This document shows, in pieces, positions 43,606 through 51,658 of a stretch of 64,000 bases of DNA (positions are counted from its first letter, which is position 1; every line of letters starts with the position of its first letter). Under the pieces are notes generated by a model that saw nothing but the letters and a program-made list of their open reading frames with translations, had not been told where the DNA came from and searched no databases. The translations under genes were made by a program, and so were the position numbers. This DNA is from Hallerella sp964587155 (GTDB lineage Bacteria > Fibrobacterota > Fibrobacteria > Fibrobacterales > Fibrobacteraceae), in assembly GCA_964587155.1 (NCBI GenBank), contig CAZPKF010000002.1:62001-126000 (forward strand), in the 5' to 3' direction.

Positions 43606-44208
43606 ATGGCTGAAGATTTACAGACCCTGATTGATCGCATTCAGAAAGAAGCCGTTGACAAGGCAGACGCAACCTCCGCCTCGATCATCGCCAAAGCGAA
43701 AGAAGAAGCCGCGCGCATTGTCAAGGATGCCGAAGCGGCTGCTGCTTCCAAACTGGAACAGGCCGAAAAGGATTCCCAAGTCTATACCGAGCGCAGCGAA
43801 CGCGCTTTGAACCAGGCCGCCCGCGACGTATTGATTTCTGTTGGTCGTCGGTTTGAAAAAATGGTAAGCGACATCTTGTCTTTGCAAGTGGAAAAATCCC
43901 TTTCCGAAGAAACGGTCAAAGAAATGCTCCTTGCGCTTTCCAAAAATTACAACTCTGATTTGACAGTTGTCTTTTCTGATGCGGACAAAGCGAAACTCGC
44001 TTCTTTTGCTACTGGCGAATTGGCCAAATCTCTTGGCAAGGGCGTGACTGTGGATAGCGATTCCGGAATCAAGTTCGGATTCCGAATCCAATTGGAAAAC
44101 GGCAAGATCTCTCACGAGTTCACTTCGCAGGAAATTGCAAATGCCCTTTCTGCTTTGGTGCGTCCGCAAATTGCAAAAATCATTTCTGACGTGGCACAAG
44201 GAAAATAA
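43606..44208 (+). CDS. atpE: V-type ATP synthase subunit E
   Basis: 200 residues from the ATG at 43606, placed after GGAG; the open frame continues upstream but only through AT-rich leader. The N-terminal half is a long Ala/Glu/Lys coiled coil (IIAKAKEEAARIVKDAEAAAASKLEQAEKD) and the C-terminal half a small globular domain, the plan of the peripheral stalk E subunit. First gene of the V-ATPase operon. A TATATT box lies about 40-50 bases upstream (near 43554). Confidence 0.88.
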   Translation: MAEDLQTLIDRIQKEAVDKADATSASIIAKAKEEAARIVKDAEAAAASKLEQAEKDSQVYTERSERALNQAARDVLISVGRRFEKMVSDILSLQVEKSLSEETVKEMLLALSKNYNSDLTVVFSDADKAKLASFATGELAKSLGKGVTVDSDSGIKFGFRIQLENGKISHEFTSQEIANALSALVRPQIAKIISDVAQGK

Positions 44209-44211
44209 CGC

Positions 44212-44745
44212 ATGAATAATGCCGTTTACATTGCTGCGTCGTTACCGTTTTTGCGGTTCGGGGATACACCCCCGTTTTCCGTTGCGGATTTGCGGGAGCG
44301 CTGTTCGAGTGTCATGAACGAAGAAGAACTGGCTGCCTTTGACGCCTTGGTGAACGGAGAACCGAGTGACGATCCTTTTGTCTCGGCTTACCAGGCTCAC
44401 GAAATTCAGCTGAAGAATGTTTTAGGCCATGCGCGAGCTGCCGCATGGGGAAGTGACGTCCGGTTTGTCGAACGTCCGTTTCCCGGTTATGACGTCACAT
44501 TCGCCAAGATGGTCTCAGAAGCATTTGCCAAAGCGAATCCCTTGGAACGGGAACAGGAACTCGACAGAGCTCGGTTTTGGCTGGTCGATGAATTGGTGAC
44601 GGAAGAAGCTTCCATGAGCAATCTTTACGCATTTGTCGTCAAACTCAAAATTTGTGAACGTTGGGCGCGCGTTTCTGCTGAAGCGGGAAACGCCGCAGTC
44701 CTCAAAGTGATTAATGATAACGACCCTGCATCACAGCAGGGATGA
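44212..44745 (+). CDS. DUF2764-family protein of the V-ATPase operon
   Basis: 177 residues, three bases after atpE. Begins YIAASLPFLRFGDTPPFSV and has LVDELVTEEASMSNLYAFVVKLKICERW near the C-terminus. I recognise it as the DUF2764 type that occupies the slot of subunit C in V-ATPase operons of several bacterial phyla. Subunit C-like function (socket between rotor and stalk) is therefore the best guess, unproven. No membrane segments. Confidence 0.75.
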   Translation: MNNAVYIAASLPFLRFGDTPPFSVADLRERCSSVMNEEELAAFDALVNGEPSDDPFVSAYQAHEIQLKNVLGHARAAAWGSDVRFVERPFPGYDVTFAKMVSEAFAKANPLEREQELDRARFWLVDELVTEEASMSNLYAFVVKLKICERWARVSAEAGNAAVLKVINDNDPASQQG

Positions 44746-44763
44746 CCGGAGGTCTTACTTTCA

Positions 44764-46497
44764 ATGGCTAGTATCGGTAAAATCGTCGGCGTGAACGGAA
44801 ACCTGATTCGCGTGGCATTCGACGGAGCTGTCGCTCAAAATGAAGTCGGTTTCGCAAGACTTTCGTCTGGTGTGGAACTGAAGTGTGAAGTCATTCGCAT
44901 TCGCGGAGATTATGCGGAGCTTCAGGTTTTTGAAGATACGACCGGTCTCAAGGCCGGGGATGAAGTCCATTTCACGGGAGAACTCCTGTCCGTTGAATTG
45001 GGGCCGGGACTTTTGACCCAGGTGTTTGACGGACTTCAGAATCCGCTTCCGAATTTGGCCGAAGAATGCGGATTCTTTTTGCAGCGCGGCAAATACCTCC
45101 CTGCGCTCCCGCGCGATTTGAAATGGGCGTTTACGCCCACTGTCAAAGTAGGTGACAAGGTCAGTGGCGGCGATACGTTGGGGACTGTTCCCGAAGGCAT
45201 TTTCAAACACCGCATCATGGTGCCATTCCGCATTCGCTCGGCAATGACCGTGGAATCCATCGTTCCTGCCGGTGACCATTGCGTTGAAGATGTTGTCGCC
45301 GTTTTGAAGGATGAAAACGGCAAGACGGTTGAAGTCAAATTGTATCAGAAGTGGCCGGTCAAGGTTCCCATCAAAAATTACGTGGAACGTTTGCGCCCGA
45401 CAAAGCCGCTGACCATGCAACAGCGTATCATCGACACATTTTTCCCGGTAGCGCAAGGGGGAACATTCTGTACGCCGGGGCCTTTCGGAGCCGGTAAGAC
45501 TGTTTTGCAGCAATTGATGAGCCGCTATGCGGATGTCGATGTCGTGATTCTCGCCGCTTGCGGAGAACGCGCTGGCGAAGTCGTGGAAACTCTGCGCGAA
45601 TTTCCGGAGTTGACAGACCCGCGTACGGGCAAGAGCTTGATGGCTCGGACTTTGATTATATGCAACACGTCATCCATGCCTGTCGCTGCTCGCGAAGCTT
45701 CTGTTTATACGGGAGTGACGATTGCCGAATATTACCGCCAGATGGGATTGAACGTTCTTCTCCTTGCGGATTCGACATCCCGTTGGGCACAAGCTTTGCG
45801 TGAAATGAGCGGGCGTTTGGAAGAAATTCCGGGCGAAGAAGCGTTCCCGGCTTATCTCGAATCGACTATTGCTTCGTTCTACGAACGCGGTGGCGTTGTG
45901 AAACTCCGCGACGGCTCTACGGGATCGGTTACCATTTGCGGTTCGGTTTCTCCGGCGGGCGGTAACTTCGAAGAACCGGTAACTCAGGCTACGTTGAAAG
46001 TGGTGGGCGCATTCCTGGGACTTTCCCGTGAACGTTCTGACCAGCGCCGCTTCCCGGCGATTCATCCGCTAGAATCCTGGTCTAAGTACGAAGGTATCAT
46101 TGGTTCAAAAGAAGTCGAAGACGCAAGACACATTCTCGCTGCCGGAAACGATGTCAACCAAATGATGAAAGTTGTCGGTGAAGAAGGAACATCTATCGAA
46201 GACTTTATCACGTATCTTAAATCCGAGTATCTGGACTCTGTTTATCTGCAGCAAGATGCCTATCACGAAATAGATGCGGCCTGTTCTGCGGACAGACAAA
46301 AGTATGTCTTTGACCGGGTTTACAAAATTTTGAAGACCCCGATGGAATTCAAGGACAAGGATTCGGCCCGTGGATTCTTCTTGAAGTTGACGCAAACAAC
46401 CAAGGACTGGAACCGAGTCGCATTTGATTCGGCAGAATTCAAATCTCTCGAAGAGCAGATATTCAACTCCGTTGCGGAGGTTACGAAGAATGTATAA
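44764..46497 (+). CDS. atpA: V-type ATP synthase subunit A (catalytic)
   Basis: 577 residues. Walker A GPFGAGKTVLQQLMSRY (about residue 238), catalytic Glu region CGERAGEVVETL, Walker B region LNVLLLADSTSRWAQALREMSGRLEEIPGEEAFPAYL, and the non-homologous insert with FTPTVKVGDKVSGGD that separates V-type A from F-type beta. Hydrolyses or makes ATP in the A3B3 head. Starts after a ribosome site (GGAGG) and ends eight bases inside atpB. Confidence 0.97.
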   Translation: MASIGKIVGVNGNLIRVAFDGAVAQNEVGFARLSSGVELKCEVIRIRGDYAELQVFEDTTGLKAGDEVHFTGELLSVELGPGLLTQVFDGLQNPLPNLAEECGFFLQRGKYLPALPRDLKWAFTPTVKVGDKVSGGDTLGTVPEGIFKHRIMVPFRIRSAMTVESIVPAGDHCVEDVVAVLKDENGKTVEVKLYQKWPVKVPIKNYVERLRPTKPLTMQQRIIDTFFPVAQGGTFCTPGPFGAGKTVLQQLMSRYADVDVVILAACGERAGEVVETLREFPELTDPRTGKSLMARTLIICNTSSMPVAAREASVYTGVTIAEYYRQMGLNVLLLADSTSRWAQALREMSGRLEEIPGEEAFPAYLESTIASFYERGGVVKLRDGSTGSVTICGSVSPAGGNFEEPVTQATLKVVGAFLGLSRERSDQRRFPAIHPLESWSKYEGIIGSKEVEDARHILAAGNDVNQMMKVVGEEGTSIEDFITYLKSEYLDSVYLQQDAYHEIDAACSADRQKYVFDRVYKILKTPMEFKDKDSARGFFLKLTQTTKDWNRVAFDSAEFKSLEEQIFNSVAEVTKNV

Positions 46498-47788
46498 GGT
46501 GTATCATCGCATTGAACGCATTGCCGGCAGTGTCATTACCGTAAAAGCGGATGGCGTGGCCAACCAGGAACTCGCACAGGTGACAAGCGCCCAGGGAACG
46601 TCTTTGGCGCGTGTTATCCGCATCGACGGCGAAATGGTCGATTTGCAGGTCTTTGCCGGAGCGCGAGGCGTTTCTACCGATTCTCAAGTCCGATTCTTGG
46701 GACATCCGATGGAAATTCCATTCAGCGAAGCTCTTCTTGGACGGGTGTTTACCGGTTCTGGCATTCCTCGTGATGCGGGTCCGGCCATTGAAGAAAATCC
46801 AGTTGCCATTGGTGGTCCATCTGTGAACCCGGCGAAGCGAATCATTCCGAAAACAATGGTTCGTACGGGTATTCCGATGATTGACGTTTTCAATACATTG
46901 GTTGTTTCGCAGAAATTGCCGATTTTTTCCGTTGCTGGTGAACCGTATAACCAGTTGCTTGCGCGGATTGCGCTCCAAGCCGAAGTCGATGTCATTGTAT
47001 TGGGTGGCATGGGATTGAAACACGATGATTATCTTTACCTCAAAGATTATCTGGAACAAAACGGTGCTCTTTCCCGTACAGTCATGTTCGTGCACACGGC
47101 ATCGGATCCGATTGTGGAATGTTTGCTCGTGCCCGATGCTGCTTTGGCTGTAGCCGAACAATTTGCGACTCGCGGAAAGAACGTCCTCGTCTTGTTGACC
47201 GACATGACGAACTTTGCTGACGCTTTGAAAGAAATCGCAATTACGATGGAACAAATCCCGTCTAACCGCGGATATCCGGGCGACCTTTATTCCCAGCTCG
47301 CCAGCCGTTATGAAAAGGCTGTCGACTTCGAAGGTTCCGGTTCCATTACCATTTTGGCCGTGACAACGATGCCCGGTGACGATGTGACTCACCCGGTTCC
47401 GGACAATACGGGTTACATTACCGAAGGCCAGTTCTACTTGAAGCATGGTCGTATTGAACCGTTCGGCTCCCTTTCCCGCTTGAAGCAACAAGTCAACGGA
47501 AAGACCCGCAGCGACCATCGGACCATTATGAATACCATGATCCAGCTTTATGCGAGTTATAAAGAAACTCTCGAAAAGCAATCCATGGGTTTCAGGATGA
47601 GTTCTTGGGACAATAAACTTTTGAAGTACGGTGAGCGCTTTGAAAACGAAATGATGGATCTTTCTGTCAATATCCCGTTAGAAAAAGCTTTAGATTTGGG
47701 TTGGGAAATCCTTGCGGATTGCTTCACTCCAGAAGAAACGGGTATTCCGTCCAAGATGATCAACCAATATTGGCCCAAGAAGGGGTGA
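46490..47788 (+). CDS. atpB: V-type ATP synthase subunit B
   Basis: 432 residues from the ATG at 46490 (MYKVYHRIERIAGS), with GGAGG upstream, overlapping atpA by eight bases. No P-loop is present at the usual place (SVAGEPYNQLLARIA), as in all V-type B subunits. Conserved LLTDMTNFADALKEIAITMEQIPSNRGYPGDLYSQLASRYEKA is the regulatory-site region. Forms the non-catalytic partner of A. Confidence 0.97.
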   Translation: MYKVYHRIERIAGSVITVKADGVANQELAQVTSAQGTSLARVIRIDGEMVDLQVFAGARGVSTDSQVRFLGHPMEIPFSEALLGRVFTGSGIPRDAGPAIEENPVAIGGPSVNPAKRIIPKTMVRTGIPMIDVFNTLVVSQKLPIFSVAGEPYNQLLARIALQAEVDVIVLGGMGLKHDDYLYLKDYLEQNGALSRTVMFVHTASDPIVECLLVPDAALAVAEQFATRGKNVLVLLTDMTNFADALKEIAITMEQIPSNRGYPGDLYSQLASRYEKAVDFEGSGSITILAVTTMPGDDVTHPVPDNTGYITEGQFYLKHGRIEPFGSLSRLKQQVNGKTRSDHRTIMNTMIQLYASYKETLEKQSMGFRMSSWDNKLLKYGERFENEMMDLSVNIPLEKALDLGWEILADCFTPEETGIPSKMINQYWPKKG

Positions 47789-47789
47789 T

Positions 47790-48410
47790 ATGGCAAAGGT
47801 CAAGCTCACAAAAAACGCCTTGAAGGCCGAACGCGATTCGCTCAAACGATTTGAGCGGTATTTGCCGACGCTTTTGCTGAAAAAGCAACAGCTTCAAGTG
47901 GAAATGCGTTCCTTGCAAGGAAAGGTGATGGCGAAGCGCGAAGAAGAAGATTCGCTCCGCAAGTCAATTGCCGGGTGGATTGCCCTTTATGCCGAGCCCA
48001 TTGAATGGGATAAGTATATTTCTGTCAAGGAAGTTCGGCAAGGCGAAGGCAATATCGCCGGTGTGGAAATTCCCCTTTTTGATGGTGTTGATTTTAATGT
48101 TTCCATTCCGGATTTCTTTACGACACCGGCTTGGCTCGATGAAGGAATCCGTTCTCTTCAAGGGTTGATTTCCCTTCGTTTGGAACGCCGTGTCTTGGAA
48201 AAGCAATATGAATTGCTGTCTGCGGAATTGCGTTCGACAAGTCAAAGAGTCAATCTGTTTGAAAAAGTGAAAATTCCGGAAGCGAAAGAGAACATCCGCA
48301 CCATCAACATATTCCTTTCTGACCAGCAGATTTCGGGAGTGGCGCGGTCCAAGATGGCCAAGAGCAAGGCGAACGCCCGTGTACTTGCCCAACAAGGAGC
48401 GGCTGCATGA
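47790..48410 (+). CDS. atpD: V-type ATP synthase subunit D
   Basis: 206 residues. A long antiparallel coiled coil: LTKNALKAERDSLKRFERYLPTLLLKKQQLQ at the start, and RRVLEKQYELLSAELRSTSQRVNLFEKVKIPEAKENI near the end, the D-subunit signature. It is the central rotor axle. Ends four bases into atpI. Confidence 0.93.
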   Translation: MAKVKLTKNALKAERDSLKRFERYLPTLLLKKQQLQVEMRSLQGKVMAKREEEDSLRKSIAGWIALYAEPIEWDKYISVKEVRQGEGNIAGVEIPLFDGVDFNVSIPDFFTTPAWLDEGIRSLQGLISLRLERRVLEKQYELLSAELRSTSQRVNLFEKVKIPEAKENIRTINIFLSDQQISGVARSKMAKSKANARVLAQQGAAA

Positions 48411-50323
48411 TTACTCCGATGAAAAAAGTGACGATTATTTGCTTGAAAAGTGATAGCAAAGAATCGTTGGAAACGCTTCGCAGCATGGGCATTTTGCATG
48501 TGACTCCCATCCAGAATCCGGTGGGAAACGCTTTGAATGCTGCTCGAAATGATGTGATGCGGGTTCAAAAAGTACTGAATGCGATTCCGGATGGAAAAAA
48601 GAAGAACCTCCCTTCGGATTCGTTGAGTGGAGACGCTGTTGTCGAAGAAGTTCAAAAGCTCCTCGACAAACGGAAAAAAGCCGAAGATGATATCTCCGAA
48701 TCGGGAAGTGCCCTTTCGCATTATGCAATTTTCGGCAATTTGGATCCGGAAAGCGTCAAAGCGTTAGAATCCCATAACATCTTTGTGCGCCTTTACGTTT
48801 CGGAACGAGGAAAACCGTTTGAAGTGGATGGTTCCGCGTTGGTGGTGCCTTTCGGAGAAAATTCCGAAGGGGAATGCCGGGCGGTTATCAGTCGGGGCGC
48901 TGTTGCTCAGGTGAAAACGCCTGCAACACAGCTTGCCCTGCCATCAAAATCCATTGCGGATTTTCGGAATTTAAAAACAGCTGCGGAGAAGGATCTAGCC
49001 GATGTGGAATCGCGCTTGATGGAACTTTCTGCGGACAAGGATAAGGTGCAAGAATGTTTGACGGAAGCTTCTGACGCTTATACGTTTGAAACCGTTTCTG
49101 CCGGGATGTTGTCTTCGGATCTTTTGGCGGTAATTCAAGGCTATTGCCCTGTTCCCCGTTTGGTGGAATTGGAAGCGGCCGCCAAGGCTTCTGGTTGGGG
49201 GCTTCGTGAAGAAGATCCCTCTGAAGAAGATGATGTTCCCACTCTTCTCACTTATGGAAAACTCTCCAAACCGATGCAATTCCTGTATGATATCATCGGA
49301 ATTGCCCCGGGATATCGCGAAGTCGATGTGTCCAGTGTTTTCCTTGTGTTCTTCAGTCTCTTCTTTGCCATGATTGTGGGCGACGTCGCCTATGGACTTC
49401 TGTTCTTGGGACTCACGCTTTACGTTCGGGCGAAAAATCCGAAGTCGAATTCTTCGGGATTCAGCTTCATGTATTTAATGTGTGGAGCAACGGTCTTTTG
49501 GGGAATCATCAATGCGAGCTTTTTGGGTTTGAACCCGGAACTTGCGCATTGGTCGTATTACCTTGATCTGACGAATTACGCATGGCTGCCGGAACCTATC
49601 CAGCATGCGATGCTGTGGATTCGTACCAGTGCTCCGGTGGACCCTGTCAAATTTGAAGCGTATCACAATTGGGTGTCTAGCCTCACGTTCTTCCCACAGT
49701 CTTTTGTTCCTGTGGAACATGGGGAATCCCAAATGGGACACATCCAGTTTTTCTGTTTCTGCATTGCCGTTGTACATTTGACGATTGCCCACGTGTGGAA
49801 TATCATCGTTCGTATCAAACGCAAGGATTCCACTTTCATGGCTCAGGTCGGCTGGCTGCTTTGCTGCTGGTTCATGTTCCTGTTGGCGAACAACATGGTA
49901 TTGGGAATGCCTCTTCCGGGTTTTGCCATTCCGCTCTTTGTGGTTGCTGCGATACTCCTCGTTTTGTTCTCCGTACCGCCTAGCCGGTTGAAGCAAGACT
50001 GGATTTCGATTCCCATGCTTGTCCTCAACATCGTAAGCAGCTTTACGGACGTAATCAGTTACATTCGTCTGTTTGCTGTGGGAATGTCGGGTGCGGCCAT
50101 TGCTGAAGCGTTCAACAACATGCTTTCGCCGCTGTTCGGTTCTGCCGTGGGCATTTTGGGGGCCGCTGTGCTTCTTCTGTTTGTCCATGCGCTGAACATC
50201 GCTTTGGCTTTGATGGGCGTGGCCGTTCATGCGGTGCGTTTGAATACACTTGAATTTTCTAACGGCTTGGATTTGCAATGGAGCGGTTTTGCGTTCGCCC
50301 CGTTCGCCAAGAGTAAAAATTAA
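48407..50323 (+). CDS. atpI: V-type ATP synthase subunit I (a subunit)
   Basis: 638 residues. The N-terminal 320 residues are cytoplasmic and helical; the C-terminal half has about seven or eight membrane helices, including FFAMIVGDVAYGLLFLGL and IRLFAVGMSGAAIAEAFNNM, which contains the half-channel Arg equivalent region, and LFVHALNIALALMGVAVHAVRLNTLEF. Conducts ions past the K ring. Gap of 35 bases to the first K gene. Confidence 0.95.
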   Translation: MITPMKKVTIICLKSDSKESLETLRSMGILHVTPIQNPVGNALNAARNDVMRVQKVLNAIPDGKKKNLPSDSLSGDAVVEEVQKLLDKRKKAEDDISESGSALSHYAIFGNLDPESVKALESHNIFVRLYVSERGKPFEVDGSALVVPFGENSEGECRAVISRGAVAQVKTPATQLALPSKSIADFRNLKTAAEKDLADVESRLMELSADKDKVQECLTEASDAYTFETVSAGMLSSDLLAVIQGYCPVPRLVELEAAAKASGWGLREEDPSEEDDVPTLLTYGKLSKPMQFLYDIIGIAPGYREVDVSSVFLVFFSLFFAMIVGDVAYGLLFLGLTLYVRAKNPKSNSSGFSFMYLMCGATVFWGIINASFLGLNPELAHWSYYLDLTNYAWLPEPIQHAMLWIRTSAPVDPVKFEAYHNWVSSLTFFPQSFVPVEHGESQMGHIQFFCFCIAVVHLTIAHVWNIIVRIKRKDSTFMAQVGWLLCCWFMFLLANNMVLGMPLPGFAIPLFVVAAILLVLFSVPPSRLKQDWISIPMLVLNIVSSFTDVISYIRLFAVGMSGAAIAEAFNNMLSPLFGSAVGILGAAVLLLFVHALNIALALMGVAVHAVRLNTLEFSNGLDLQWSGFAFAPFAKSKN

Positions 50324-50358
50324 CCAAGGGTTAAATCCCAAATCAAAAGAGGAAAAAA

Positions 50359-50814
50359 ATGGATCCGAATACTTCGATTACTCTCGCTAAAATGGGTGCT
50401 GCGGCTGCTCTGGGCTTGGGCGCGATGGGCTCTGCCCTTGGTTGTGGCACAGCAGGCATGGCTGCCATCTCGGTATGGAAAAAAGCCTACGCTCAAGGCA
50501 AAAGTGCGCTTTTCACCCTGCTTGTCTTTGTCGGCGCTCCGCTTTCCCAAACGATTTACGGAATGCTTTTGATGAACTTCATTTTGTCGAAAGCGGCTAC
50601 TGAAGGCTTTATGAACTGGGGCGGATGCCTTGGTGCCGGCATTTTTGGCGGTTTGGGCTTGATGGCTTCTGCCTGGTTCCAAGGTAAGGACGCTGCTGTC
50701 GCTTGTGACGCTCTCGGCGAAACGGGTAAGGGCATGGTGAACTACCTGATGGTGCTGGGTATCGTTGAAACTGTAGCCTTGTTTGTTCTCGTCTTTGCGA
50801 TGATGGTGCTCTAA
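50359..50814 (+). CDS. atpK: V-type ATP synthase subunit K, first copy
   Basis: 151 residues with four membrane helices (two hairpins). The ion site looks complete for Na+: by alignment to the Enterococcus hirae NtpK ligands, S63 (T64), Q64 (Q65), Y67 (Y68), Q108 (Q110) and E137 (E139), in the motifs PLSQTIYG, WFQGK and IVETVALF. A Cys-Gly pair (ALGCG) lies in helix 1. AAGAGG precedes it. Rotor ring subunit. Confidence 0.93.
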   Translation: MDPNTSITLAKMGAAAALGLGAMGSALGCGTAGMAAISVWKKAYAQGKSALFTLLVFVGAPLSQTIYGMLLMNFILSKAATEGFMNWGGCLGAGIFGGLGLMASAWFQGKDAAVACDALGETGKGMVNYLMVLGIVETVALFVLVFAMMVL

Positions 50815-50833
50815 GCCATCAGGAGCGGATTTT

Positions 50834-51319
50834 ATGGATGAACAAGTCTTGATAACTCTCTCCAAGCTGGGAGCGGGGGCGGCTTTAGGACTTTCCGCCT
50901 TGGGTTCTGCGCTTGGATGCGGTACAGCAGGCATGGCCGCCATAGGAGCTTGGAAAAAGGCATACCTGAAAGGGAAAAATGCCATGTTCTCTTTGCTCAT
51001 CTTTGTTGGCGTGCCCCTTGCCCAGACGATCTACGGAATGCTGCTGATGATGTACATCCTCGGCAAGATTTCGGCAGAAGGCGGTGTGGATCCCCATGCT
51101 ACGCTTTGGGCCGCTTATCTTGGCGTGGGCATTTTTGGCGGGCTTGGCATTGCCGTTTCCGGATGGTATGTGGGAAAGGCCGCTGCGAACGCTTGCAGTG
51201 CGCTTGGAGAAACCGGCAAAGGCATGGTGAATTATCTGATGGTGATGGGTGTCGGCGAAACTGTCGCATTGTTCGTGATGGTCTTTTCGATGATGATCAT
51301 TTCGACTCCGATTGGATAA
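50834..51319 (+). CDS. atpK: V-type ATP synthase subunit K, second copy
   Basis: 161 residues, clearly a tandem duplicate (GLSALGSALGCGTAGMAAIG, PLAQTIYGMLL, GETGKGMVNYLMV). The carboxylate E142 (VGETVALF) remains, but the Ser/Thr ligand is Ala63 and the second Gln is Val113 (WYVGK). It also has a longer loop (GKISAEGGVDPHATLW) between helices 2 and 3. It would fit in the same ring as the first copy, probably with weaker or different ion affinity. Ribosome site AGGAG is ten bases upstream. Last gene before the terminator. Confidence 0.92.
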   Translation: MDEQVLITLSKLGAGAALGLSALGSALGCGTAGMAAIGAWKKAYLKGKNAMFSLLIFVGVPLAQTIYGMLLMMYILGKISAEGGVDPHATLWAAYLGVGIFGGLGIAVSGWYVGKAAANACSALGETGKGMVNYLMVMGVGETVALFVMVFSMMIISTPIG

Positions 51320-51343
51320 TTTCATTCCCTTTCGTTTTTGATG

Positions 51344-51382
51344 TGAAATTCCGCCGACTTCTGTTGGCGGGATTTCATTTTA
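51344..51382 (+). terminator. Terminator of the V-ATPase operon
   Basis: Twelve-bp stem TGAAATTCCGCC/GGCGGGATTTCA with one wobble pair and a ten-base loop, followed by TTTTA. Confidence 0.8.
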
Positions 51383-51428
51383 TGAGGGAGAGATTTTCGT
51401 TTTGACCTCCCCATCCCTTAAAACGCTC

Positions 51429-51457
51429 TTGCCAAAAAGAAAAAATCCTGCTATATT
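51429..51457 (+). promoter_or_regulatory. Strong sigma-70-type promoter upstream of leuA
   Basis: TTGCCA (51429-51434), 17-base spacer, extended TGC-TATATT (-10 at 51452-51457). Expected start about 51464, giving a leader of about 195 bases to leuA. Confidence 0.7.
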
Positions 51458-51463
51458 CAAAAT

Positions 51464-51532
51464 ATGAAAATTGAGAACATCAACAGCTTGTACAATCGAC
51501 TTCCGGGCCTTGACTTTGGAGCGGTTGCCTAG
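51464..51532 (+). CDS. Short leader ORF upstream of leuA
   Basis: 22 codons (MKIENINSLYNRLPGLDFGA, then VA) starting at the predicted transcription start, so it would be leaderless. It has three Leu codons (TTG, CTT, CTT). Too few for a classical leucine attenuator by itself. It may be a regulatory peptide or only a chance frame. Confidence 0.35.
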   Translation: MKIENINSLYNRLPGLDFGAVA

Positions 51533-51658
51533 TTGCTGTTCTTAACGCAAATTTGCAACAATCGGACGGCCCGCTCCTGAATGGTGCGAGCCTTTTATTT
51601 TGAGGTGAATTGCGAAAGAAAAGGCTTTGTGAACCTTCGGGTCGGCAAGGAGATCAAA

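Noticed and set aside
46481..47581. 366-codon minus-strand frame across atpB
   Set aside because: Shadow frame; atpB is certain.
51464..51658. T-box riboswitch for leucine
   Set aside because: No T-box core sequence and no specifier loop could be drawn.
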